Of a stretch of DNA of 55,734 bases, positions 42,852-54,310 are shown in pieces. Both the position numbers and the translations under genes were made by a program. The stretch's first letter is position 1. Each line of letters begins with the position of its first letter. Location of the stretch: NCBI GenBank assembly GCA_051859045.1, contig JBHYGK010000013.1, positions 1-55,734 on the forward strand, in the 5' to 3' direction. Under the pieces are notes generated by a model. The model searched no databases. It saw nothing but the letters and a program-made list of their open reading frames with translations, and was not told the DNA's origin. Source of the stretch: JBHYGK01 sp051859045. Its GTDB lineage: Bacteria; Pseudomonadota; Gammaproteobacteria; Xanthomonadales; Xanthomonadaceae.

Positions 42852-45013
42852 ATGACCGCGCTTAACGTGAATCGCCAGGGACCGCGCCGCCTTGCCCTGT
42901 TGGGCATGGCCATTGGCCTGCTGTGCAGCCTTCCGGCGATGGCCGGGAACGTGCTGCAGCAGGTCCGCTACGACGCAGCGCCGGACGGAAAGGTGGACAT
43001 CCGCCTTGAGTTCGCCGAGCCGGTGGAGGGGGTCCAGGCCTTCACCACCGATTCGCCGCCGCGCATCGCGATCGACCTGCCGGAGACCACCAACGCGCTC
43101 GCCGAGCGCCGGGTGATCATCGGCAGCGGCGCGACCAGCGCCGTGTCGGCCGCCGAGTCCAACGGCCGGACCCGGGTCGTCGTCGACCGTTCCGCCCGGC
43201 CGACTACGAGACCCGCGTCGACGGCAACGCCCTCATCGTGACCGTCGACGGCCTCGCCGACGTCGCCACGCTGCCGGCCAACGCCAGCCCGCTGGATCCG
43301 TCCAAGCGCCTGCCCGCCACCGCCGAGGTCAGCGCCATCGACTTCCGCCGCGGCGACAACGGCGCCGGCCAGATCATCGTGCGGTTCAACGACGAGGGCG
43401 CGATCCCCGACATGCGCACCGAGGGCGACCGCATCGTGGTCGACGTGGCCAACGCCGCGATCCCCGAGGCGCTGCGCCAGCGCCTCGACGTCGTCGACTT
43501 CGCCACCCCGGTCCGCACCATCGACGCCCGCACCAACGCCGGCGGCACCCGCATGGTCATCGCGACCCAGGGCGAGGTGCAGTCGCTGGCCTACCAGACC
43601 GGCAACGAGTACGTGATCGAGGTGGCCGCGGTGGCCTCGGCCCAGGGCGCCGCCGCCGGCGCCACGGTCCCGGGCAACGAGCCGGTCTACTCCGGCCCGC
43701 CGGTGACCTTCAACTTCCAGGACATCCCGGTCCGCACGCTGCTGCAGGTCATCGCCGAGTACTCCGGCCTGAACATCGTCGCCGCCGACTCCGTGTCGGG
43801 CAACGTGACCCTGCGCCTGACCAACGTGCCCTACGACCAGGCCCTGGACATCGTCCTGCGCGCCAAGGGCCTCGACAAGCGGCTCGAGGGCAACGTGATC
43901 TGGGTGGCCCCGCAGGAGGAGCTCGCGACCTACGAGCAGGCCCGCGAGGACGCGCGCATCGCGCTCGAGGTGCGCGCCGAGCTGGTGACGGAGTACATCC
44001 CGATCAACTACGGCAACGCCGAGGAGATCGCCACGCTGCTGACCGAGGACAGCAAGTCCGGCCAGGGCGGCGGCGGTGGCGCGGCCGGCGGCCAGTCGGC
44101 CCAGGGCCGCGGCTTCCTCTCGCCGCGCGGCAGCGTCAGCTTCGACCGTCGCACTAACACCCTGCTGGTCAGCGACATCCCGGCCAAGGTGCGCGAGATC
44201 CGCGACCTCATCGGCGTCCTCGACCGCCCGGTCGACCAGGTGCTGATCGAGGCCCGCATCGTCGTCGCCACCGAGACCTTCGCCCGCGACATCGGCGCCC
44301 GCTTCGGCGTCGCCGACCGCTCCAACCGACCGCTGACCGACATCGACAGCGCGCTGGGGGCGACCGGCGTCGACCCGTCCGACCCGACCACCACGATCGG
44401 CGCCGGCTTCCTGGCCAGCAACCCGCTCGCCAACACCGCCGGCTCGTTCGCGCTGTCGATCCTGACCGCCGACGCGCTCATCGACATGGAGCTCCAGCTG
44501 CTGCAGGAGGAAGGCCGCGGCGAGGTCATCTCGAACCCGCGCGTCATCACCTCCAACCAGCGCGAAGCCACCATCCGCCAGGGCGAGGAAGTGGGCTACG
44601 TGACCCTGCAGGCCGCCCAGGCCGGCCAGGAGCCGCAGTTCACCGTCGAGTTCAAGGAAGTCGTGCTCGAGCTGAAGGTCACCCCGACCATCACCCAGGA
44701 CGGCCGCGTGTTCATGGACATGTCGGTCATCAAGGACGAGATCGAGGGCTTCACCGAGACCGCGACCTACCGCGTGCCGAACATCTCCACCCGCGAAGTG
44801 CAGACGGCGGTCCTCGTCGACAGCGCGCAGACCGTGGTGATCGGCGGCGTCTACGAGTTCCGCAACCGCGACGACTTCACCAAGGTGCCGTGGCTGGGCG
44901 ACCTGCCGGTGCTGGGCAACATGTTCCGCAGCCGCAGCCGCTCCACCGACAAGGCCGAGCTGCTGATCTTCGTGACCCCGCGCATCATCCCGGTCGCGTC
45001 CCGCGCGAACTGA
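42852..45013 (+). pseudogene. pilQ: Type IV pilus secretin PilQ, interrupted by a one-base frameshift
   Basis: Outer-membrane secretin through which the pilus passes. The start (GGGGAGAG just upstream) gives a signal peptide (LALLGMAIGLLCSLPAMAG) and the first AMIN domain (RIAIDLPETTNALAERRVI). At 43187-43190 (GAC CGT TCC, expected GAC CTG TTC) one base is missing. The frame then runs to TGA at 43239-43241. The correct frame resumes at FRPADYETRVDGNALIVTVD and continues intact through a second AMIN domain, the secretin N-domain (PVTFNFQDIPVRTLLQVIAEY) and the secretin core (VISNPRVITSNQREATIRQG, VPWLGDLPVLGNMF). Repaired, the protein is 720 aa. The cause is probably a sequencing error; a real mutation would abolish pili. 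Confidence 0.9.
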
Positions 45014-45046
45014 GGACGGGCTTGCGCCTGCACCTGACGACACCGA

Positions 45047-45076
45047 CCCGGGCCGCGCGAGCGGCCCGGGTTTTTT
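45047..45076 (+). terminator. Rho-independent terminator of pilMNOPQ
   Basis: Ten-bp perfect stem CCCGGGCCGC / GCGGCCCGGG with GCGA tetraloop, immediately followed by six T. The most canonical terminator in the window, 34 bases past the pilQ stop. Confidence 0.92.
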
Positions 45077-45107
45077 CTGCCCCGCGCGCGGCGACGGGCG
45101 GCCGCGC

Positions 45108-46265
45108 GTGAGCCTGCTGCGCAAGACGCTGCGCACCGGCGAGCTGCTGTTCCGCGAGGGCGACGCGCCGACCACCGCCTACCTCGTCGAGCAGGGACAC
45201 CTCGAGATCACCAGCGGCGAGGGGGTCGGGCTGCGCGTCATCAACATGGTCGGGCCCGGCCACCTGCTGGGCGAGATGGCGATCCTCGACGACGCCCCGC
45301 GCTCGGCCACCGCCCGGGCCACCGAGGACTGCGTGCTGCTGGTGCTCGACCGCGACCAGCTCGCCGAGCGCATCCGCGACGCCGATCCGATCGTGCGCAC
45401 CCTGCTCGAGGGCGTGCTCTCGCGCTACCGCGCGGCCCTCGCGCGGCTCGCCGGCGTCCTCGGCGCGCTGCCGTCCGAGGGCGGGGCCGCGGGGCCCGGC
45501 GCGGTCTACAAGATCCGCTTCGAGGCGCAGCTGCGCGAGGCGCTGGCCCGCGGCGACCTCGAGGTGCGCTACCAGCCGATCCACGACCTGCGCACCGACC
45601 GCATCGCCGGCTACGAGGCGCTGGTGCGCTGGACCCATCCCGAGCGCGGCGAGGTCTCGCCCAGCGAGTTCGTCGCCTTGGCCGAGGAGACCTCGCTGAT
45701 CGTGCCGGTCGGCGAGTACGTGCTCGACGCCGCCTGCGCCCTGCTCGCGGGGCTGCGCCGCGAGGTCGCCGCCGGCGCCTTCGTCGCGGTGAACGTCTCG
45801 GCCCGGCAGCTCGCGGCGCCGGGGCTGCTGCAGCGCATGCTCGAGCGGCTGGACGATCGCGGCCTGCCGCGCAGCGCGCTGAAGCTCGAGCTCACCGAGA
45901 GCCGCACCCTCGACGACGAGCGCATCGGCCGCACCCTGCATGCGGCCCATGCGGCCGGGATCGCGCTGTCGCTGGACGACTTCGGCACCGGCTGGTCCAA
46001 CCTCGCGCGCCTGCAGCGCCTGCCGTTCGAGACCCTGAAGCTCGACCAGGCCTTCATCCGCCAGCTCGCCGACGATCCGCGCTCGCGCGCGCTGACCGAG
46101 GCCGTCGTCGCGATGGCCCACGCGATCGGCGCGGAGGTGGTGGTCGAGGGAGTCGAGACGCCGGCCCAGCTCGCCGCGCTGCGCGCGCTGGGGTGCCGGT
46201 TCGCGCAGGGCTACCTGATCGGCCGCGACCTCGACGCGGCCGCCGTGCTGGCCGCGGGTGGCTGA
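45108..46265 (+). CDS. Cyclic-nucleotide-binding domain fused to EAL phosphodiesterase
   Basis: A 385-aa soluble protein joining a CRP-like cyclic-nucleotide-binding domain (1-115) to an EAL c-di-GMP phosphodiesterase (about 135-380). The phosphate-binding cassette appears intact: GEM (E56) and PRSATA (R65, S66), as in CRP and PKA regulatory domains. The EAL domain has EALVRW (E170), NVSARQL, ELTES, SLDDFGTGWSN, KLDQAF and EGVET, so all metal-binding acids are present. No membrane segment. GTG start is the first after the pilQ terminator; no good ribosome-binding site. Being beside pilMNOPQ suggests a role in pilus motility control, which is inference. Confidence 0.9.
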   Translation: MSLLRKTLRTGELLFREGDAPTTAYLVEQGHLEITSGEGVGLRVINMVGPGHLLGEMAILDDAPRSATARATEDCVLLVLDRDQLAERIRDADPIVRTLLEGVLSRYRAALARLAGVLGALPSEGGAAGPGAVYKIRFEAQLREALARGDLEVRYQPIHDLRTDRIAGYEALVRWTHPERGEVSPSEFVALAEETSLIVPVGEYVLDAACALLAGLRREVAAGAFVAVNVSARQLAAPGLLQRMLERLDDRGLPRSALKLELTESRTLDDERIGRTLHAAHAAGIALSLDDFGTGWSNLARLQRLPFETLKLDQAFIRQLADDPRSRALTEAVVAMAHAIGAEVVVEGVETPAQLAALRALGCRFAQGYLIGRDLDAAAVLAAGG

Positions 46266-46311
46266 ACCGCTGGTGTATGCTCGGGGCCTCCCAGCCCCCT
46301 GGAATGCCTGC

Positions 46312-47904
46312 ATGCCGTCGTCGTCCGCCGCGCGCCGCGCGTCCGTCCCGAGCCTCCTCCTCGGCCTGCTCGCCGCAGGCGCCGCCGCCGCCGCGCCGGC
46401 CGCGGCCCCCGACGCCGCCCCGCTCGGCCTCGACCAGCGCATCGCCACGGCGTTCCAGCCCACGGCCGACGCCGTCGCCGGCTTCGTCTTCCACGCCGTC
46501 GACGTGTTCGGCCACCAGGTGCCGTGGATCCTCGGCTGGCTGATCCTGATCGCGCTGTTCTCGACGCTGTTCTACCGCTTCATCAACCTGCGCGGCCTCG
46601 CCCAGGGCTTCCGCATCATCCGCGGCGACTACAGCGACCCCAGCAAGGGCGGCGAGACCAGCCACTTCCAGGCGCTGGCCACCGCGCTGTCGGGCACCGT
46701 CGGCCTCGGCAACATCGCCGGCGTCGCCGTGGCGATCAGCCTCGGCGGCCCCGGTGCCACCGTGTGGATGATCGTCGCCGCGTTCCTGGGCATGGCCACC
46801 AAGTTCGCCGAGTGCACGCTCGCGGTGAAGTTCCGCCGCACCAACGCCGACGGCTCGGTCAGCGGCGGCCCGATGTTCTACCTCGAGCGCGGCATCGCCG
46901 CGGAGTACCCAAAGCTGCGCCACCTCGGCCGCTTCCTCGGCATCGCGTTCGCGGTGGCCTGCATCTTCGGCACGGTCGGTTCGGGCAACTTCTTCCAGGT
47001 CAACCAGGCCTATGACGCGGTGCGCCTGGTCACCGGCGGCGAGGAGAGCTTCCTCGACGGCCGGGCGTGGATGTTCGGCGTGTTCATGATGCTCGCCGTG
47101 GGCGTCGTGGTCATCGGCGGCATCAAGCGCATCGCCAGCGTGACCGACAAGCTGGTGCCGATCATGGCGCTGCTGTACCTGCTGGGCGGCCTGGTGGTGA
47201 TCGGCGCGCACGTCGAGCGCATCCCCGCGGCGCTGATGGAGATCCTGGTGGGCGCGTTCGCCCCCGAGGGCGTGGCCGGCGGCATCGTCGGCGTCATCCT
47301 GATGGGCTTCCGCCGCGCGGCGTTCTCCAACGAGGCCGGCATCGGCAGCTCGCCGATCGCGCACGCCACCGTGAAGACCAACGAGCCGCTGACCGAGGGC
47401 CTCGTGGCGCTGTGGGAACCGCTGATCGACACCATCGTGATCTGCACGATCACCGCGCTGGTGATCGTGGTGTCCGGCGCGGTGGCCGCCAACCCGGGCG
47501 TGCAGGGCGTGTCGCTGACCTCGGCGGCGTTCGCCACCGCGGCGCCGTGGTTCCCCTACGTGCTCGCGGTGGTGGTGCTGCTGTTCGCCTACTCCACGAT
47601 GATCAGCTACTGCTTCTACGGCGTGAAGGCTAGTGCCTACCTGTTCGGCGAGACGCCGTGGGCGATCTACGGCTTCAAGGTCTTCTTCCTGTCGGCGACG
47701 ATCCTCGGCGTGACCATGGACTTCCGCCAGCTGGTGGATTTCGCCGACGCGATCTACTTCCTGATGGCGGTGCCCAACGTGATCGGCCTGTACCTGCTCG
47801 CGCCGGTGGTCAAGCGCGAGATGGACAGCTACTTCACGCGCCTGCGCGCCGGCGAGATCACGCCCGGCCGCGTCGCCCCGGCCGCCCCCGTCGGCTCCGC
47901 CTGA
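46312..47904 (+). CDS. Sodium:alanine/glycine symporter (AGCS family)
   Basis: Imports alanine or glycine with sodium; inner membrane. The 530-aa product has an N-terminal signal-like segment (LLLGLLAAGAAAAAPAAAP) that is unusual for the family, then about eleven helices. Signatures: GETSHFQALATALSGTVGLGNIAGVAVAISLGGPGA (AGCS consensus, in two parts), GMATKFAECTLAVKFR, GSGNFFQVNQ, SNEAGIGSSPIAHA and YSTMISYCFYG. The substrate is inferred from the family. Start ATG has GGAA seven bases upstream. Followed 55 bases later by another sodium-coupled symporter. Confidence 0.9.
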   Translation: MPSSSAARRASVPSLLLGLLAAGAAAAAPAAAPDAAPLGLDQRIATAFQPTADAVAGFVFHAVDVFGHQVPWILGWLILIALFSTLFYRFINLRGLAQGFRIIRGDYSDPSKGGETSHFQALATALSGTVGLGNIAGVAVAISLGGPGATVWMIVAAFLGMATKFAECTLAVKFRRTNADGSVSGGPMFYLERGIAAEYPKLRHLGRFLGIAFAVACIFGTVGSGNFFQVNQAYDAVRLVTGGEESFLDGRAWMFGVFMMLAVGVVVIGGIKRIASVTDKLVPIMALLYLLGGLVVIGAHVERIPAALMEILVGAFAPEGVAGGIVGVILMGFRRAAFSNEAGIGSSPIAHATVKTNEPLTEGLVALWEPLIDTIVICTITALVIVVSGAVAANPGVQGVSLTSAAFATAAPWFPYVLAVVVLLFAYSTMISYCFYGVKASAYLFGETPWAIYGFKVFFLSATILGVTMDFRQLVDFADAIYFLMAVPNVIGLYLLAPVVKREMDSYFTRLRAGEITPGRVAPAAPVGSA

Positions 47905-47958
47905 CCCACGCGCGCGCGCCGCCCCCGCGGGCAGGCGCGCCAGGATCGAGGACATCCC

Positions 47959-49260
47959 ATGAAGCTGCACACCAAGATGCTGATCGGCTTCGTGCTGGGC
48001 GCGCTGCTCGGCGGCCTGGCCTATGCCACCTGCGCCGGCGACCCGTGGCTGGTCGCGCTGACCACCTACGGCACCGACCCGATCGGCCAGCTGTTCCTGC
48101 GCCTGCTGTTCATGCTGGTGATCCCGCTGGTGTTCTCGGCGCTGGTGCTGGGCGTGGTGGAGATCGGCGACCCACGCTCGCTGGGCCGGATCGGCGTCAA
48201 GACGCTCGTCTACATCCTCGTGGTGACGACGCTGGCGGTGTGCATCGGCCTGCTCGCGGTGAACGTGTTCCAGCCGGGCGGCGGCATCCCGCGCGAGGTG
48301 GGCGAGGCCCTGATCGCGCAGCAGTCCGAAGCCACCGCCGCGATCGCCGCCCGCCAGGGCGAGATCGGGTTCATGCAGATCCTGCTCAACATCGTGCCGC
48401 GCAACCCGATCCAGTCCGCGGCCAGCGGCGACCTGATCGCGGTGATGTTCTTCGCGCTGATGGTCGGCATCGCCGCCACCGTGCTGCGCACCCCGGGCGT
48501 GACCAGCTTCGTGGGCACCCTGCAGGGCATCTACGACATCAGCCTGAAGCTGATCGACTGGGTGATCCGGCTGGCGCCCTACGCGGTGTTCGCGCTGCTG
48601 TTCAGCCTGACCGCCAAGGTCGGCTTCGGCGCGCTCAAGCAGCTGGCGCTGTTCGTGCTGGTGGCCGCCGGCGCCATGGCGGTGCACTTCTTCGTGGTGT
48701 TCCCGCTGCTGGTGCGCTTCGCCGGCGGGATGTCGCCGCTGTTCTTCTTCCGCCAGGCCCAGCCGGCCATCCTGACCGCGTTCTCCACCAGCTCCTCGAG
48801 CGCCACCCTGCCCACGACCCTGCGCGTGGCCGAGGAGAACCTGGGCACGCCTCGGCGCGTCGGCCGCTTCGTCTGCACGCTCGGCGCCACCGCCAACATG
48901 AACGGCACGGCGCTGTTCGAGGGCGTCACGGTGCTGTTCCTGGCCCAGTTCTTCGACATCGAACTCTCCTTCGTCCAGCAGGGGCTGATCCTGCTGATGT
49001 GCGTGCTCGGCGGCATCGGCGCCGCCGGCGTGCCGGGCGGCTCGCTGCCGGTGATCGCGACGATCCTGGTGATGTTCGGGATCCCGCCCGAGGGCCTCGG
49101 CCTGATCCTCGGCGTCGACCGCTTCCTCGACATGTGCCGCACCTGCGTCAACGTCACCGGCGACCTGGTCGGCACGGTGGTGATCAGCCGCGGCGAGACT
49201 GGCGATCCCGTGGACGGGCCGGATCCGACCGAGGCGCTGCCGGAGTACCGCGAGGCCTGA
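47959..49260 (+). CDS. Dicarboxylate/amino acid:cation symporter (DAACS family)
   Basis: Takes up glutamate, aspartate or C4-dicarboxylates with sodium or protons; inner membrane trimer (GltP/DctA/SdcS type). The 433-aa product has eight helices plus two re-entrant hairpins with the signatures AFSTSSSSATLPTTLRVAEE (HP1 serine-rich), GATANMNGTALFEG (TM7 NMDGT variant), GVPGGSLPV (HP2), and DRFLDMCRTCVNVTGD (TM8, substrate-binding). A substrate cannot be picked from these alone. GAGG about eight bases before the ATG. Confidence 0.92.
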   Translation: MKLHTKMLIGFVLGALLGGLAYATCAGDPWLVALTTYGTDPIGQLFLRLLFMLVIPLVFSALVLGVVEIGDPRSLGRIGVKTLVYILVVTTLAVCIGLLAVNVFQPGGGIPREVGEALIAQQSEATAAIAARQGEIGFMQILLNIVPRNPIQSAASGDLIAVMFFALMVGIAATVLRTPGVTSFVGTLQGIYDISLKLIDWVIRLAPYAVFALLFSLTAKVGFGALKQLALFVLVAAGAMAVHFFVVFPLLVRFAGGMSPLFFFRQAQPAILTAFSTSSSSATLPTTLRVAEENLGTPRRVGRFVCTLGATANMNGTALFEGVTVLFLAQFFDIELSFVQQGLILLMCVLGGIGAAGVPGGSLPVIATILVMFGIPPEGLGLILGVDRFLDMCRTCVNVTGDLVGTVVISRGETGDPVDGPDPTEALPEYREA

Positions 49261-49320
49261 GGCTCATCCGATCCCGGGGGACGGGGCGCCGGGTAGCAGG
49301 GGCCGCGCCGCGCCGCAAGC

Positions 49321-49350
49321 GCGACAGCCGAGGCCCCGCTGGGGGACAAT
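49321..49350 (+). promoter_or_regulatory. Possible promoter of tkt
   Basis: GCGACA (49321-49326), 18 bases, GACAAT (49345-49350), in the 189-base gap before transketolase, giving a leader of about 93 bases. The rest of the gap is GC-rich and shows no gene or strong hairpin. Confidence 0.4.
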
Positions 49351-49449
49351 GCGCCGCCCGGCCACCGCCGGGCGCGCCCGTCGACGCCCGCCGAGGCCCG
49401 TGATGGCCCCCGGCGAGGCCGTGCCCACCGCCCGACCGCCAGAGCCGCC

Positions 49450-51450
<2,001 letters not shown>

Positions 51451-51486
51451 GCGCCGGCGACTCCGGGCTCGCGACGGGCATGACGA

Positions 51487-51518
51487 CGAAGGGCCGGTCC
51501 TCGCGGACCGGCCCTTCG
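51487..51518. terminator. Hairpin between convergent tkt and ompW-type gene
   Basis: Fourteen-bp perfect stem CGAAGGGCCGGTCC / GGACCGGCCCTTCG with a TCGC loop on the plus strand (GCGA on the minus). No T-run, likely bidirectional. Confidence 0.6.
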
Positions 51519-51567
51519 CGCGTCTGGCGCCGGGGGTGGGGGCCCCGGCGTGGGGGCCCTGCATGGA

Positions 51568-52197
51568 TCAGAAGCGGTAGCCGACGGCCAGGCCGTAGAC
51601 CATCGGGTCGACGGTGGCGGTGCCGACGTCGGCGCCGTTGACGGTCACGTCGGTGTCGATGTCGATCCAGCGCGCGTCGGCGACGACGCTCCAATGGTCG
51701 TTGATCGCGATGTCGAGGCCGACCTGCGCCGCGAGGCCCCAGCTGTTCTCGAAGCGGGTGTCGGTGCCGGCGAGCGGGCCGTAGGCCTCCTCGTCGTAGA
51801 TCCAGGTGAAGTTCAGGCCGGCGCCCACGAACGGACGGACGCGCGCGTCGGGCATGAAGTAGTACTGCAGCGACAGGGTCGGCGGCAGGTGCTTGAAGTC
51901 GACCGCGTCGGCGCCGTTGAGCGAGGCCGTGTGCGAGAACGGCGTGGCGGCGAGCAGCTCGACGGCGACGGTGTCGGTCAGGAACCGGCCGGCGATCAGG
52001 CTGATCTGGGTGTTGTCGTCGATGTCGGCGAGCAGGGCGCCGCCGGCGAGGCGGCCGTTGCCGGACTCGGGCTGCACGGAGGCGACGCCGCCACGGACGA
52101 ACCAGTCGCCGGCCTCGGCCTGGGCGGTGGCGGGGAGCGCGAGGCTCGCGGCCAGGGCGGCGGCGAGGGCGAGCGGGGTCTTCAGGGACGCGTTCAT
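51568..52197 (-). CDS. OmpW family outer membrane protein
   Basis: Eight-stranded beta-barrel porin of the OmpW family, forming a hydrophobic channel in the outer membrane. The 209-aa precursor has a signal peptide (LALAAALAASLALPATAQA, cleavage after residue 27), then GDWFVRGGVASVQPESGN, a strand pattern ending in YGLAVGYRF with the terminal aromatic residue needed for barrel assembly, and LSLQYYFMPDARVRPFVGAGLNFTWIY typical of OmpW. In E. coli ompW responds to oxygen (FNR) and other signals; an FNR-like site is noted upstream. Confidence 0.93.
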   Translation of the reverse strand: MNASLKTPLALAAALAASLALPATAQAEAGDWFVRGGVASVQPESGNGRLAGGALLADIDDNTQISLIAGRFLTDTVAVELLAATPFSHTASLNGADAVDFKHLPPTLSLQYYFMPDARVRPFVGAGLNFTWIYDEEAYGPLAGTDTRFENSWGLAAQVGLDIAINDHWSVVADARWIDIDTDVTVNGADVGTATVDPMVYGLAVGYRF

Positions 52198-52269
52198 CGG
52201 GGGCCTCGTGGGCGTTGTTGTTGGTGGCGCCAGTCTCCACGAGGGCCCCGGACCCGCGCTTGAGGGGGG

Positions 52270-54276
52270 TCAATCGGCGGATTGATCACCGTCAAGATCG
52301 CCCCCGGCGGCCTGGCCGTCGCGCAGGGCGACCAGCAGAAGGCCCCGCTCGAGCCGCTCGCGCAGCCCGGCGGGCGAGGCGTCGAAGCCCATCCGCGCCA
52401 GCGCCGCGCGCTCGCCCTCGTCGCGCGCGCCGCCGGCCAGCGCCGCGCGGGCCAGCATCGCCACCCGGCCCGCGCCGCCGCCCGCCATCCGTGCGCCTAG
52501 CCGCTTCAGCGCGGTGGCCAGGCGCCGCTCGCCCGCATCGAGGTCGCTGCCGAACGGGAACGCCGGCAGCACCCCGGCGCGCCGCAGCGGGCCGAGCACC
52601 TCGGCCAGGCGCGCCGGCGTGTTGTCGAGCGCGTGCCGGGCGTCGCCGGCGTCGGCCTTGCCCGCCGCCGCCGCGCGCGCCGCCACGGCGGGCGCGAAGG
52701 CCGCGTCGGTGATCGCCAGCATCGCGCGCACGCAGTCGCCGTCGCCGGCGTCGCGCAGGTCCGCCACGCCGTACTCGGTGACGTAGAGGTCGCGCAGGTG
52801 GCGCGGGATGGTCGTGTGGCCGTACTCCCACAGCACGCTCGAGCGGCGCTGCGCGCCGTCGCCGCGGGTGGCGCGCAGCATCAGCACCGAGCGGCCGTCG
52901 TCGAGCGCGTGCGCCATCGCCACGAAGTTGTACTGCCCGCCCACGCCGCTGACCACGCGCCCGTCGGCGAGCGCGTCGGACACGGCGGCGCCCAGCGCGG
53001 TGGCCATCATGCAGGTGTTGAAGAAGCGCGCGTCGCGGCGCTGCGCGCGCTCCAGCGCCTCGAAGCCGCCGTAGAGCTGGTTGACGTGGCTGATCCGGGT
53101 CATGCGCAGGCCCCGGGCCTGCTCGGGCGGCAGCGCCGCGAGCCAGTCGTAGAGCGCCTGCGAGCCGAGGTAGAACGCGCCGTCGAGCCAGTGGCCTTCG
53201 CGCGCCAGCAATGCCGCGTCCGCGGGCGTCGTCGCGCCGGCGTTGATGCGCGCCATCGCGTCGAGGTCGTCGACCACGCGGCGGCGCAGGATGCCGGCCT
53301 TCGCCAGCTGCATGAAGCCGTCGTTGACCATCTCGCTGGCGCCGAACAGGCCCTCGGCGAACGGCGCGTCGCCGCCCTCGCGCTGGACCAGGCGCGAGGC
53401 CAGGAAGCCCGGCCGCAGCGCCTCGAGCGCGGCGCGCCACGCGGCGTTGCGGGTGTGGCGCAGCACCAGCGCGTGGCACAGCGCGTCGCTGAGCGCGCCG
53501 ATGCCGATCTGCAGGGTGCCGCCGTCGCGCACCAGCGCGCTGGCGTACAGGCCGATGGCGTGCTCCGCCAGCGACACCGGCTGGCGCGGCAGCGCGAACA
53601 GCTTCGGCGCGGGGCCTGGCAGGTCGAGCACGGCATCGAAGAAGCCCGGGTCCACGGAGCAGGGGCCGTCGAGCCAGGGCAGGCGGGGGTCGACCTCGGC
53701 GATCATCAGCGGGCGCTCGGCGCCGCGCGCGGCCAGCAGGTCGAGCAGGTCGTGGGTGAGGTCGGGGTTGCAGCTCAGGCTGAGCCGGCCATCGGGCCCG
53801 CGCGCGACCTTCTGCACCACCGCGTTGGCGCCGCGCATCGCGATGCCGCGCGCGGCGTGGGTGTAGTTGAGGCTGGCGTACTCGCGCTGGGCGTCGGCGT
53901 TGCCCAGCAGCGCGCCGGACTGCATGTAGAACTCCTGCACCCGCACGTGCGCGGGCAGGCGCCCGGCCTTCTGCGCGCGCACGTAGGCCAGCGCGGGGAA
54001 GTCCTCGCCGAAGTGGCGCGCGAGGAAGGGCCCGAGGAAGCGCGCCTGCAGGCCCGCGCCGGCGCGCGGCGGATCGAGCGAGAGCGCGGTGGTGATGGTG
54101 AGCGGGCGCGAGGGGTCGGCCTCGGCGCGGGCGTAGATCGCGTTGAGCAGCCGGTGCGGCTTGCCGAGGCCGAGTGGCGCGGCCAGCACGATCGGCCCGT
54201 CGACGCGGGCGTAGAGCAGCGCGACGGCGGCGTCGAGCGAGGCGAGGGCGAGCGGGGCGGGGCGGGGGTCGGTCAT
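52270..54276 (-). CDS. Acetyl-CoA hydrolase/transferase family protein
   Basis: A 668-aa protein of the acetyl-CoA hydrolase/CoA-transferase family, which either hydrolyses acetyl-CoA or swaps CoA with succinate or other acids. The N-terminal domain includes LGLGKPHRLLNAIYARA, FYMQSGALLGNADAQRE; the central part has DGGTLQIGIGALSDAL. The C-terminal domain carries SGVGGQYNFVAMAHALDDG, LRATRG and YGHTTIPRHLRDLYVTEYGVADLR. About 100-150 residues longer than typical single-domain members, mainly at the N-terminus, C-terminus and insertions. Reaction and partner acid unknown. Upstream of the OmpW gene on the same strand, possibly cotranscribed. Confidence 0.88.
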   Translation of the reverse strand: MTDPRPAPLALASLDAAVALLYARVDGPIVLAAPLGLGKPHRLLNAIYARAEADPSRPLTITTALSLDPPRAGAGLQARFLGPFLARHFGEDFPALAYVRAQKAGRLPAHVRVQEFYMQSGALLGNADAQREYASLNYTHAARGIAMRGANAVVQKVARGPDGRLSLSCNPDLTHDLLDLLAARGAERPLMIAEVDPRLPWLDGPCSVDPGFFDAVLDLPGPAPKLFALPRQPVSLAEHAIGLYASALVRDGGTLQIGIGALSDALCHALVLRHTRNAAWRAALEALRPGFLASRLVQREGGDAPFAEGLFGASEMVNDGFMQLAKAGILRRRVVDDLDAMARINAGATTPADAALLAREGHWLDGAFYLGSQALYDWLAALPPEQARGLRMTRISHVNQLYGGFEALERAQRRDARFFNTCMMATALGAAVSDALADGRVVSGVGGQYNFVAMAHALDDGRSVLMLRATRGDGAQRRSSVLWEYGHTTIPRHLRDLYVTEYGVADLRDAGDGDCVRAMLAITDAAFAPAVAARAAAAGKADAGDARHALDNTPARLAEVLGPLRRAGVLPAFPFGSDLDAGERRLATALKRLGARMAGGGAGRVAMLARAALAGGARDEGERAALARMGFDASPAGLRERLERGLLLVALRDGQAAGGDLDGDQSAD
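52282..52295 (-). promoter_or_regulatory. FNR-like box upstream of the OmpW-type gene
   Basis: TTGATCACCGTCAA on the plus strand (TTGACGGTGATCAA on the minus), nine of ten conserved bases of the FNR/CRP-type TTGAT-N4-ATCAA dyad. It lies inside the 3' end of the acetyl-CoA hydrolase-type gene, about 85-98 bases before the OmpW start. No clear -10 element accompanies it. Confidence 0.4.
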
Positions 54277-54310
54277 GCGGGGAGTATGGCCCCGGGCCCG
54301 ACGGGCGGAC

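Noticed and set aside
42834..43241. Short separate gene of about 135 aa before pilQ
   Set aside because: Its first 112 residues are the PilQ N-terminus and the rest is out-of-frame; it is half of a frameshifted pilQ.
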